From UBA11346 sp038203025 (lineage in GTDB: Bacteria; Planctomycetota; UBA11346), in NCBI GenBank assembly GCA_038203025.1, contig JBBREK010000160.1:1-9710 (forward strand): 9,710 nt of DNA, written 5' to 3'. Numbering within the stretch: position 1 is the first letter of the stretch; each line of letters starts with the position of its first letter. The notes under the pieces were generated by a model that made no database searches, was not told the origin of the DNA, and worked only from the letters and a program-made list of their open reading frames with translations. The position numbers were made by a program, and so were the translations under genes. Below are positions 1-6,159 of the stretch, piece after piece.

Positions 1-1
1 G

Positions 2-694
2 GAGGTCCAGGGTTCGACACGACTTCCGGACTTCCGGACTTCCGGACTTCCGGACTTCGAGCAGGCGAGCCGACGAAGCGGCGACTGCATCGACTGCCAC
101 CTCTGCGTCCGCGTCTGCCCCACCGGCATCGACATCCGCAATGGCAATCAGCTGGAGTGCATCCATTGCACCGCCTGCATCGACGCCTGTGACACGATCA
201 TGGACAAGGTCGGGCGGCCGCTCGGGCTGATCCGCTTCGCCAGCGAAGAAGAGCTGGCCGGGCGCCGCCGTCGGGTCGTGCGTCCGCGCAACGTGCTCTA
301 TGCCGCGGTCATCGTCCTGCTCGTCGGCCTGCTTGGCTGGCGCCTGTCCGGCCGCACCGACGTGTTGGTCGCGCCGCTGACCCAGACGGCGGTGCCGGTG
401 CACGAGGTCGACCCCGATGGCCGCGACTGCGTGCGCGCCGTGCTGCCGCTGTCGCTGGTCAACCGCAGCGGCCGGCAGCTGGAGGCGGTCATCGTCCTGC
501 CCGGCCTTGACGCCCGCATCATCCTGCCGCAGCAGCACCTCGCCCTCGGTTCTGGCCAGCGCATCACCGTAACGCCGATCGTCTACCTCCCGGTAGCGCG
601 GTTCACCGCGCGCATGCTGCCGGTCGAGGTCGAGGTGCACGATCAAGCCGGCCGCCTGCTTGGCCGGACGACTGTCGAGGTACGCAAGCCATGA
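2..694 (+). CDS. ccoG: CcoG/FixG/RdxA-type cbb3 oxidase accessory ferredoxin, 3' part
   Basis: This is the C-terminal part of a membrane-bound polyferredoxin of the CcoG (FixG/RdxA) family, which takes part in copper handling during assembly of cbb3-type cytochrome c oxidase. Two 4Fe-4S motifs are visible. CIDCHLCVRVCP is encoded from base 86 and is followed by TGIDIRNG; CIHCTACIDAC is encoded from base 158 and is followed by MDKVGRPLGLIRF. A transmembrane segment follows (NVLYAAVIVLLVGLLGWRL, about bases 289-345), then an Ig-like C-terminal domain typical of FixG. The N-terminal membrane half lies outside the window. No ATG, GTG or TTG occurs in this frame before base 200, so that ATG is internal. 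Bases 2-85 do not read as CcoG in this frame: they run through an octamer repeat, while another frame reads RAGEP, resembling the usual RGEP element. The 5' part may therefore be frameshifted or misassembled. Its stop overlaps the fixH-like start by 4 bases. Confidence 0.9.
   Translation, partial: EVQGSTRLPDFRTSGLPDFEQASRRSGDCIDCHLCVRVCPTGIDIRNGNQLECIHCTACIDACDTIMDKVGRPLGLIRFASEEELAGRRRRVVRPRNVLYAAVIVLLVGLLGWRLSGRTDVLVAPLTQTAVPVHEVDPDGRDCVRAVLPLSLVNRSGRQLEAVIVLPGLDARIILPQQHLALGSGQRITVTPIVYLPVARFTARMLPVEVEVHDQAGRLLGRTTVEVRKP
21..58. repeat. octamer tandem repeat, unit GACTTCCG
   Basis: Four exact copies of GACTTCCG occupy bases 21-52, followed by a partial copy GACTTC at 53-58. The unit is not a multiple of three, so gain or loss of one copy would shift the reading frame. 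The array contains no stop codon in any forward frame. It lies directly upstream of the ferredoxin motifs of the ccoG-like gene, where family members normally carry the short linker containing RGEP. Confidence 0.95.
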
Positions 695-1119
695 CCTTCA
701 AGTGGTGGATGGCCCCGGTGATCGGCGTCGGCTTCTGCGCCTTGGCCATCAGCGTGCTGATCTTTGTGTCGATCAAGGTGCGGCCGCAGAAGGTCGAGGA
801 CCAGCCCTACGCCGCCTCGGTGCACGAGGACGAGCGGATCGCCGAGCGCGCGGCCTTCGCCGATCGCGGCTGGAGCCTGGTCACGACGGTCGACTCCACC
901 GGCTGCACCCTGACCCTGTCCGGGCAGGCGGCGGTGGCTGGCGTGGTCGGCATCTACCGCCCTGACGACCGTGGCGCCGACCGCCGCATTCCCTGGCCGG
1001 ATCCGGCCCGCCCGCTGCGCATCGACCTGTCCCGGCCCGGAGCCTGGTCGCTGGAGGTCGAACTGCGCGACGGCGCCGGGGCCGTGGTGTCGCATGCGGT
1101 GCGCATAGCTCGACCATAG
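691..1119 (+). CDS. FixH/CcoH-like small membrane protein
   Basis: A 142-residue protein with one N-terminal transmembrane helix (about residues 7-29, from WMAPVIGVGFCALAISVLIF), a short charged linker and a soluble C-terminal domain of about 90 residues. It ends GAWSLEVELRDGAGAVVSHAVRIARP, consistent with the beta-rich periplasmic domain of FixH. FixH/CcoH proteins act in cbb3 cytochrome oxidase assembly and stability and are usually encoded directly after ccoG. The start ATG overlaps the ccoG TGA as ATGA (691-694), which implies translational coupling. Sequence identity to FixH is weak, as is normal for this family. The call rests mainly on topology, size and position behind ccoG. Confidence 0.75.
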   Translation: MTFKWWMAPVIGVGFCALAISVLIFVSIKVRPQKVEDQPYAASVHEDERIAERAAFADRGWSLVTTVDSTGCTLTLSGQAAVAGVVGIYRPDDRGADRRIPWPDPARPLRIDLSRPGAWSLEVELRDGAGAVVSHAVRIARP

Positions 1120-1161
1120 CGTGGGGTGAGGCCAGCGATGCCCCGCCCGCCTGCTGCGATC

Positions 1162-1167
1162 AGGAGA
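1162..1167 (+). promoter_or_regulatory. ribosome binding site of the leader ORF
   Basis: AGGAGA, a near-ideal Shine-Dalgarno sequence, lies 8 bases before the ATG at 1176. It is the best-placed ribosome binding site between 1120 and 1268. It belongs to the small ORF rather than directly to the transporter gene, whose own ATG is preceded only by a purine run (GAAAGGGG). Confidence 0.55.
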
Positions 1168-1175
1168 TCCTATTC

Positions 1176-1271
1176 ATGCGCGGCGAACATAGCGTGCGCG
1201 GCGGTGGGGGCTGGCGGTGGGGTTTCCGGCAGGTGAGCCATGCTGCGACCCGCGAAAGGGGCGTGCAATGA
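1176..1271 (+). CDS. putative 31-residue leader ORF coupled to the transporter
   Basis: An ATG 8 bases after AGGAGA opens a 31-codon ORF. The predicted peptide is basic and rich in Gly and Trp (RGGGGWRWGFRQ in its middle), with no membrane segment or signal peptide. Its TGA (1269-1271) overlaps the transporter ATG (1268-1270) as ATGA, the usual geometry for translational coupling. I know of no family for it. It may be a coupling leader that delivers ribosomes to the weakly led transporter start, or a chance ORF in GC-rich DNA. The pairing of a strong binding site with an exact stop/start overlap argues for real translation. Confidence 0.4.
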   Translation: MRGEHSVRGGGGWRWGFRQVSHAATRERGVQ

Positions 1272-3142
1272 ACTGGCCCGATCTGCTCTGGACTATGTGG
1301 CTTGAGATCGTCACCGGCACCACCGCCGCCGGCTGGCTGGTGGCGCTTGGCGTCAGCGTCGCCGTCGGCGTGGCGCTGGGCCACATCAAGGTGTTCGGCG
1401 TCTCGCTTGGCGTGACGACGGTGATCTTCGCTGCCATCGCCTACTCGTGGGCGGTGTGGAGTCCGGGCAGCCTGGCGATGACGGCCCTGGCCGACACGCG
1501 CGTGAAGGTCGAGCTAGCGCATCTCGCGGCCCAGCCGCCGCCGACCCCCGGGCCGGACGGCGTCGTCGCGGCCGAGGCCGCGCCCGATGAGGCGGTGATC
1601 CGCGCCAAGGTCGTGCATGCCATCGAGGAGAAGGTCCACGCCCGCAAGGAGGTGCTGGAATTCATCCGGGAGTTCGGCTTGGTGCTGTTCGTCTACTGCG
1701 TCGGCATGATGGTCGGGCCGGGTTTCCTGCAGTCGCTGCGCAACCAGGGCGTGCGTTGGAACATCCTCGCGGCCTCGGTGGTCCTGCTAGGTCTGGGCAT
1801 GGCCTGCCTGGTGGTGGTGGTGGCCGGCCAGCATCCGGCTGCCGCAGTGGGCGTGATGAGCGGCGCGATCACCAATACGCCGGGCTGGGCCGCCGCCCAG
1901 TCGACGCTGAAGTCGCTGCAGATTCCTGCCGAGCAGATCAGCATGACCGTCACCGGCTACGCCGTCGCGTATCCCTTCGGCATCGCCGGTATCATTGGCT
2001 CGCTGATCATCCTGCGTACCGTCTTCCGCATAAACCCCAAGGACGAGGTCGCCGCCTTCGCTGCCGCCAACCTCGGCGGCGGCGGAGCGGCCAACATCAA
2101 TCTCCGGGTCAGCAACCCCGGCATCGTCGGCAAGAGCGTCGCCCATGTCGACGGCTTGGCCGGCGACGGGGTGGTGGTGTCACGGGTCCAGCGCGGCGAC
2201 CAGCAGCTGGTGCCGAAGCCCGAATTCTCTCTGGCCCTGGGCGATCTGTTGCACGCGGTCGGTGGCAAAGACGGCCTCGAACGTCTCCAAGAGATTGTCG
2301 GCGAGCGCATCGAAAGCGACATCCGCACTGCCGAGGTGTGCCAGCTCCTGATCATCCGGGAGGTCATCGTCACCAACCAGCACGTGGTCGGCGACCGCAT
2401 CTCCAAGCTCGACTTTCCTCGGGCCTGCGGCGCCACCGTCACACGCATCCGTCGGCATGGCAAGGAGCTGATCGCCGACGACGACGCCGACATCCACTTC
2501 GCCGATCGGCTGGTTGTGGTCGGCGACGAACTGGGAATCAAGCGGGTCGAGGAGCGGGTCGGCAACGTGCCCGGCCTGCTCGACCACCCGCAGCTCATTG
2601 GTCTATTCCTCGGTATCGCCGTCGGTGTGATTCTCGGCCAGATCCCCATCCCCATTCCTGGAATCTCACAGCCGGTGAAGCTTGGTCTGGCCGGCGGGCC
2701 GATCGTCGCAGCGCTGGTGTTCAGCTCGCTCGGCCATCTCGGCAAGCATGTCATCTTCCACGTCGGCAAGGGCGCCAACAACCTGCTGCGCGAGTTCGGC
2801 ATCGCCCTGTTCCTGGCTTGTGTCGGATTGCTCTCGGCGCAGAGCTTCGTCCAGTATGCGTTCAGCGCCCAGGGCATGCTGTGGATGGGCTGCGCCCTGG
2901 CCATCTCCATGGTCCCGCTGCTGATCGTCGGTTTCGTCGCCCGACTGTTCTTCAAGGAGAACTACACCGCCCTGATGGGCGTGCTGGCCGGATCCTGCAC
3001 CGACCCGCCGGCCCTCGCCTTCGCCAACGCCACCGCCGGCAACGAGCTGCCTGGTCTGGCCTACGCCACGGTCTATCCGCTGACCATGCTTATGCGCGTG
3101 GTTGGGGCGCAGATCTTCGTGCTCCTTTGGCTGGCTTCTTGA
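1268..3142 (+). CDS. YidE/AspT-type transporter with two RCK_C domains
   Basis: A 624-residue membrane protein of the aspartate:alanine exchanger (AspT/YidE/YbjL) family. It has two homologous membrane halves with a cytoplasmic centre. The N-terminal half (about 1-255) holds EFIREFGLVLFVYCVGMMVG and the signature GAITNTPGWAAA near residue 199. Two TrkA-C/RCK_C-like domains follow at about 285-345 and 370-430. The C-terminal half (about 440-624) repeats the pattern as LREFGIALFLACVGLL and GSCTDPPALAFAN. AspT itself exchanges aspartate for alanine; the substrate here cannot be told. The ATG at 1268 was chosen because it begins just before the first helix and overlaps the upstream small ORF; a GTG at 1217 would add an unlikely hydrophilic leader. 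Unusual: a Pro/Ala/Glu-rich hydrophilic insert of about 55 residues (72-127) splits the first helices from EFIREFGL. Two hairpins follow the stop. Confidence 0.9.
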   Translation: MNWPDLLWTMWLEIVTGTTAAGWLVALGVSVAVGVALGHIKVFGVSLGVTTVIFAAIAYSWAVWSPGSLAMTALADTRVKVELAHLAAQPPPTPGPDGVVAAEAAPDEAVIRAKVVHAIEEKVHARKEVLEFIREFGLVLFVYCVGMMVGPGFLQSLRNQGVRWNILAASVVLLGLGMACLVVVVAGQHPAAAVGVMSGAITNTPGWAAAQSTLKSLQIPAEQISMTVTGYAVAYPFGIAGIIGSLIILRTVFRINPKDEVAAFAAANLGGGGAANINLRVSNPGIVGKSVAHVDGLAGDGVVVSRVQRGDQQLVPKPEFSLALGDLLHAVGGKDGLERLQEIVGERIESDIRTAEVCQLLIIREVIVTNQHVVGDRISKLDFPRACGATVTRIRRHGKELIADDDADIHFADRLVVVGDELGIKRVEERVGNVPGLLDHPQLIGLFLGIAVGVILGQIPIPIPGISQPVKLGLAGGPIVAALVFSSLGHLGKHVIFHVGKGANNLLREFGIALFLACVGLLSAQSFVQYAFSAQGMLWMGCALAISMVPLLIVGFVARLFFKENYTALMGVLAGSCTDPPALAFANATAGNELPGLAYATVYPLTMLMRVVGAQIFVLLWLAS

Positions 3143-3145
3143 GCA

Positions 3146-3190
3146 GGGGGCCCAGCCCCCCGCACCCCCCGCCAGGGCCCTTCGCCCTGG
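3146..3190 (+). terminator. tandem GC-rich hairpins after the transporter gene
   Basis: Two perfect stem-loops begin 3 bases after the transporter stop. GGGGGC (3146-3151) pairs with GCCCCC (3155-3160) over a CCA loop. CCAGGGC (3172-3178) pairs with GCCCTGG (3184-3190) over CCTTC. There is no T-run after either, so this would be a non-canonical or Rho-assisted end, or a 3' stabilising structure. Confidence 0.5.
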
Positions 3191-3376
3191 ACCCGCTCGA
3201 CACGCCGCGCCTACGCGCGTCGATTCGCCCATAGACGCCAGTGCTCCAGGTTCGCTGCGCGCTCGCGGCAGGTCCACACAGGCTCGCCCACACCTATTTC
3301 CGCTCGCTTGGTCGCTCACTCCCCGGGCACTTGGGAGCGCCGGCGCCCTCGCCGGCTGCGTTGGGGGCAATGAGGT

Positions 3377-3449
3377 CCCGAAACCCGAACCCCGAAACCC
3401 GAAACCCGAAACCCGATACCCGATCCCCGATCCCCGATACCCGATACCC
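3377..3449. repeat. heptamer tandem array, unit CCCGAWM
   Basis: Ten consecutive 7-base units run from 3377 to 3446, followed by a trailing CCC. In order: CCCGAAA, CCCGAAC, three CCCGAAA, CCCGATA, two CCCGATC, two CCCGATA. Positions 1-5 are invariant. Only the sixth (A/T) and seventh (A/C) vary, and variants of the same type sit next to each other, as expected from slippage or unit duplication. It ends about 30 bases before the Rrf2 ribosome binding site. Confidence 0.95.
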
Positions 3450-3480
3450 AAAAACAAATATCCGCTTTCCTGAACGGCGG

Positions 3481-3485
3481 GGAGG
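3481..3485 (+). promoter_or_regulatory. ribosome binding site that decides the Rrf2 start
   Basis: GGAGG lies 6 bases before the ATG at 3492 and only 3 bases before the ATG at 3489 (the sequence reads ATGATG). The spacing favours the second ATG. Confidence 0.65.
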
Positions 3486-3491
3486 TTAATG

Positions 3492-3938
3492 ATGTCCCCC
3501 GTGATCTCGCAGACTGCCGAATATGCGTTGCGCGCCATCGTTTTCCTAGCCGACAACGCGGGTGAGGCGCATACCACGGAAGAGATCGCACGCGCGACCA
3601 AGGTGCCGGTCGGGTATCTCGCCAAGATCATGCAGGGGCTGTCGCGGTCGCGGCTGGTGAATTCGCAGCGCGGACTGCATGGCGGCTTCACCCTGATCAA
3701 GCAGCCGGCCGAGCTGTCGATCTACGATGTGGTCCAGTCGGTCGATCCGATCATGCGCATCGACCGCTGCCCGATGCAGCTGGAAAGCCACGGCGATGAC
3801 CTGTGTCCGCTGCATCGCACCCTCGACCAGGCGATGGGGCAGGTCGAGACCCTGTTCCGCCAGACCACGGTCGACCAGATGATCAACCAGCCAGGGGCCA
3901 ACCGGCCGCTGTGCTCGTTCCCGCGCAACCCGGCATAG
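3492..3938 (+). CDS. Rrf2-family transcriptional regulator with candidate Fe-S cysteines
   Basis: A 148-residue DNA-binding regulator of the Rrf2 family (relatives are IscR, NsrR and CymR). The N-terminal winged helix shows the standard features: SQTAEYALRAIVFLA, then EEIARATKVPVGYLAKIMQGL (recognition region) and LVNSQRGLHGGFTL (wing). The sensor part contains Cys93 and Cys105 (RCPMQLESHGDDLCPLH), so the spacing is C-X11-C, with a third Cys141 near the C-terminus. His100 and His108 are other possible ligands. NsrR-type proteins usually carry three cysteines more closely spaced. An iron-sulfur cluster sensing nitric oxide, oxygen or iron is therefore plausible but not shown. The start at 3492 is chosen from ribosome-binding-site spacing; 3489 would add one Met. 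The next gene lies 47 bases downstream on the same strand. No target operator could be identified. Confidence 0.9.
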   Translation: MSPVISQTAEYALRAIVFLADNAGEAHTTEEIARATKVPVGYLAKIMQGLSRSRLVNSQRGLHGGFTLIKQPAELSIYDVVQSVDPIMRIDRCPMQLESHGDDLCPLHRTLDQAMGQVETLFRQTTVDQMINQPGANRPLCSFPRNPA

Positions 3939-3985
3939 GTCCCAACCGACCAGCAACGCGGCGGGGCGCAGGGCGTAGCACCTGC

Positions 3986-5065
3986 ATGCGCTCCTGCATC
4001 CTGCTCCTGGTCTCCGCCGCCCTCGCCTTCTCTGCCGACATCGAGCTGTCGCTGACCAACGGCCGCACCGTGCGCGGCGAACTGGTTTCCGAGACCGGGG
4101 CCGTGATCACCCTGCGCAGCCGGTTCCCGGCCCGCGGCGTGGTCAAGGAGGTCGAGTCGATCTACGCCAAGGCCGACATCCTCAAGCGCAAGGAGCTGCC
4201 CAGTGCTGCCGAGCAGTACGCCGAGCGCAAGACCCGCACGCCCGACACCGTGCCCGAGCAGTGCACCCTGGCACAGTGGGCCTACGAGAACTGCCTGCGC
4301 GAGCAGGCGCGCACGCATGCCTTGCGCGTGATCGAGCTGGATCCCGAGAACGCCTGGGGCCGGCGCATCCTCGACAACTGCGGCTACATGGAGGTGTCCG
4401 GCAAGTGGGTCGACGAGAACGAGTATCTCAAGGCCAACAACCTGGTGCGGGTTGACGGCGAGGTCATGGCCGCCGGACTGGCCGAGGCCCGGCGCACCTA
4501 CGCCCGCGCGCACATGGTCTACGACCTGGCCAAGCGCAAGCTCGCCGACACCCGCGAGACCGCCACCAACAAGGCCGGCAGCTCGGCTGCTGCCGAAGGC
4601 AAGGCCAAGGAGGCGACCGCCCAGATGGAGGCCGCGGCCAAGGCGATCGAGTCGGCCACCGAGGCCCTGGCCAAAGCCAAGGAAGGGCCGACGCGCACCG
4701 CTGACGAGCGCTCCGCCCGCCAGACCGCCATCGACGCAGCGACCAAGGTGTTCACCGAGGCCCGCGACAAGCAGCGCGAGGCCAAGCGCACGGCAGACAG
4801 TGCCAAGCAGACCGGTATCAGCGACAAATCGGCAGCCGACCGCGCCAAGGCCGCCATCCCCGATCTCGAAGCCGCCCTGGCCAAGGCCGAGGCCGAGCTG
4901 AAGGCCGCCGCTGCCAAGCTGCCAGCCGACGATCCGCTACTGACCAAGCCGGAGAAGCCAGCCGAGGCGCCGGCGGACGCCAAGCCCGCGGTCGAGACTC
5001 CGGATCAGCCGGTCGAGCCAGAAAAGCCCAAGGTCCGCCGCCTGCGCTCCGGCGGCGCCGACTGA
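3986..5065 (+). CDS. secreted TPR-like protein with Ala/Lys-rich coiled coil
   Basis: A 359-residue exported protein of unknown function. A signal peptide is clear (MRSCILLLVSAALAFSA, cleavage probably after residue 17); Cys4 is not in a lipobox. Residues 18-65 resemble a small beta domain (LTNGRTVRGELVSETGAVITL). Residues 90-150 form a TPR-like helical pair (LAQWAYENCLREQARTHALR, then VIELDPENAWGRRILDN) followed by GYMEVSGKWVDENEY, a pattern I associate with planctomycete envelope proteins. Residues 160-312 are almost entirely Ala, Lys and Glu, predicted helical or coiled coil and TolA-like. The tail (313-359) is Pro/Ala/Glu-rich and ends in a basic patch (KVRRLRSGG). The ATG at 3986 was chosen because it begins the signal peptide; the same frame is open further upstream but overlaps the Rrf2 gene. 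It probably sits in the periplasm and may be anchored or act as a spacer. Confidence 0.8.
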   Translation: MRSCILLLVSAALAFSADIELSLTNGRTVRGELVSETGAVITLRSRFPARGVVKEVESIYAKADILKRKELPSAAEQYAERKTRTPDTVPEQCTLAQWAYENCLREQARTHALRVIELDPENAWGRRILDNCGYMEVSGKWVDENEYLKANNLVRVDGEVMAAGLAEARRTYARAHMVYDLAKRKLADTRETATNKAGSSAAAEGKAKEATAQMEAAAKAIESATEALAKAKEGPTRTADERSARQTAIDAATKVFTEARDKQREAKRTADSAKQTGISDKSAADRAKAAIPDLEAALAKAEAELKAAAAKLPADDPLLTKPEKPAEAPADAKPAVETPDQPVEPEKPKVRRLRSGGAD

Positions 5066-5070
5066 GGGAA

Positions 5071-5088
5071 CGCGGGCTTCAGCCCGCG
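5071..5088. terminator. bidirectional hairpin between converging genes
   Basis: CGCGGGCT (5071-5078) and AGCCCGCG (5081-5088) are perfect complements around TC, giving at least a 7-base stem. The hairpin begins 5 bases after the secreted-protein stop and covers the stop and last codons of the converging gluQ gene. No T-run follows on either strand, so termination is inferred from position only. Confidence 0.5.
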
Positions 5089-6008
5089 ATCGACAGGCGC
5101 GGAGCAGCACCGTCCACCGCGATCACGACATCCTCCGATCGCACCCGCTCCCAGCTGAATACAGCCAGCAGCTCCTGGGGTCGGCACGCCGTCCCTGGCG
5201 GTACCAGTCCGGCGCAGGTGGCGAGCAGGCCGCACAGTTCCTCGCTGCGGTAGGCGACGCGCAGGCTGTTGCAGCCGATCGCACCATGTGACTTCGACAG
5301 TTTCGCCCCGGCGCCACGTTCCCACAGCAGCAGGTGATGGCGATAGGCCGGGGTGGGCAGGCCGAGCAGGCGCTGCAGGCCGACCTGGGTGGCGGTGCCG
5401 GGGGCGATGTCGCGTCCGCGCACCACAAGATCGACGCCGAGTCGCGCGTCGTCGACCACCACCGCCAGGACATAACTGACCACGCCGTCGCGCCGTCGCA
5501 CCAGCGGGTCGCCGGCGGCGGCCGCCGGATCCTGCGACAGGTCGAGGCCAGAGCTGTCGCGCAGATCTATCCGCCCATCATCCAGCCGGCAGCGCAGCGG
5601 TTCGCGGCAGGCGCGCCAGCCGTCTGCCGGTAGCGGCCGACCGCGATCGCGATTGTCGTAGGCCCAGCCGCCGTCGGGCGCGCGTCGGCCGAGCGCCGCC
5701 AGCTCGCGCCGGCTTGATGGGCTGGGGTAGAGTCGGCCCTGGACAGCCAGGGCATCGAGCGCGGCGGCGTGCGCCTCGCCGTGCTCCGACTGCCGTTCGA
5801 CCGCGTCCCACTCGAGGCCGAACCAGGCAAGGTCATCAAGCAGGGTGGTGGCCAGGGCGGGAGAGCAGCGCTCTGGATCAAGATCCTCAAGGCGCAGCGT
5901 CAGCCGCGCGCCGGCACTGCGGGCGTCCAGCCAGCAAAGCAGACCGGCAAGCAGGGTGCCGGGATGGGCCCGGCCGGAGGTGGTCGGGGCGAAGCGTCGG
6001 GCGGTCAT
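5079..6008 (-). CDS. gluQ: glutamyl-Q tRNA(Asp) synthetase, zinc-site variant
   Basis: A 309-residue GluRS-like protein without an anticodon-binding domain, the hallmark of glutamyl-Q tRNA(Asp) synthetase. This enzyme attaches glutamate to queuosine in tRNA(Asp). The signatures are FAPTTSGRAHPGTL (residues 6-19, the HIGH-type ATP motif), LRLEDLDPERC (39-48), SYVLAVVVDDARLGVDLVVRG (178-198) and KLSKS (236-240, the KMSKS-type loop). Length matches the family's usual 290-310. The ATG at 6008 was chosen because it precedes the first motif by four residues; the frame is open to 6140 but that part only translates heptamer repeats. Odd: the region that normally reads YPCxC reads YPSPSS here (residues 94-99), and the later Cys is also missing (AYDNRDRGR at 116-124). 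The zinc-binding subdomain therefore appears to have lost its ligands. It stands alone on this strand, 178 bases from mreC. Confidence 0.88.
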   Translation of the reverse strand: MTARRFAPTTSGRAHPGTLLAGLLCWLDARSAGARLTLRLEDLDPERCSPALATTLLDDLAWFGLEWDAVERQSEHGEAHAAALDALAVQGRLYPSPSSRRELAALGRRAPDGGWAYDNRDRGRPLPADGWRACREPLRCRLDDGRIDLRDSSGLDLSQDPAAAAGDPLVRRRDGVVSYVLAVVVDDARLGVDLVVRGRDIAPGTATQVGLQRLLGLPTPAYRHHLLLWERGAGAKLSKSHGAIGCNSLRVAYRSEELCGLLATCAGLVPPGTACRPQELLAVFSWERVRSEDVVIAVDGAAPRLSIAG

Positions 6009-6015
6009 CCGAGAA

Positions 6016-6050
6016 ATCGCAGTTCGCGGTTCACGGTTCGTGGTTCGCGG
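6016..6050. repeat. heptamer array, unit TTCGCGG (left arm)
   Basis: Five 7-base units: a degenerate ATCGCAG, then TTCGCGG, TTCACGG, TTCGTGG and TTCGCGG. It begins 7 bases upstream of the gluQ start codon, so it would be in that gene's leader. It is in opposite orientation to the array at 6140-6167. Confidence 0.9.
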
Positions 6051-6159
6051 TTGTAGAGACACGTGTTGTGTGTGTTGATGGTGTTCACCAAACGGGTGAC
6101 CAAGTGTACTCCCAATATGGTCCGTAATCGATGGTCCCACCGCGAACCGCGAACTGCGA
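6017..6159. repeat. 16-base perfect inverted repeat formed by opposed heptamer arrays
   Basis: TCGCAGTTCGCGGTTC at 6017-6032 is the exact reverse complement of bases 6144-6159. The 111 bases between them include a smaller hairpin: GTTCACC (6083-6089) with GGTGACC (6095-6101), with one G-T pair. They also include the palindrome ACACGTGT (6059-6066). The middle is clearly less GC-rich than the flanking genes. A folded transcript could form a long stem, or the whole could be a small dispersed element. No transposase or target duplication was seen. Confidence 0.75.

Larger units (their letters stand above)
3143..3488. other. 346-base gap without a gene
   Basis: No credible gene is present. From the left it holds two hairpins (3146-3190), then about 150 bases of GC-rich sequence that I cannot assign. 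A third perfect 7-base stem follows (GCCGGCG at 3339-3345 pairing CGCCGGC at 3350-3356), then a heptamer array (3377-3449), an A-rich stretch (AAAAACAAATAT, 3450-3461) and the Rrf2 ribosome binding site. Any promoter for the Rrf2 gene should lie in its right part, but I see no clear -35/-10 pair. ORFs that cross the gap translate repeats such as NPKPETRNP and are not genes. Confidence 0.7.

Noticed and set aside
1120..1175. Terminator after the fixH-like gene
   Set aside because: GGGG and CCCC runs can pair only with a long loop and mismatches, and there is no T-run.
1957..2955. Minus-strand ORF of 332 codons opposite the transporter gene
   Set aside because: Antisense reading with Ser/Pro/Thr-rich low complexity; the + strand has recognisable transporter and RCK domains.
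1756..3234. + strand ORF of 492 codons overlapping the transporter gene
   Set aside because: Arg/Pro/His-rich reading of the transporter DNA in another frame, a usual artefact at high GC.
3377..3449. CRISPR-like array
   Set aside because: Units are 7 bases and contiguous, with no spacers and no cas genes nearby.
3241..3489. Small ORF reading NPKPETRNP-like repeats
   Set aside because: Product of the 7-base array read in frame; no protein features outside the repeat.
6009..6140. Upstream extension of the gluQ reading frame
   Set aside because: It translates heptamer repeats (NREPRT-like) and lies before the conserved first motif, so it is not part of the enzyme.
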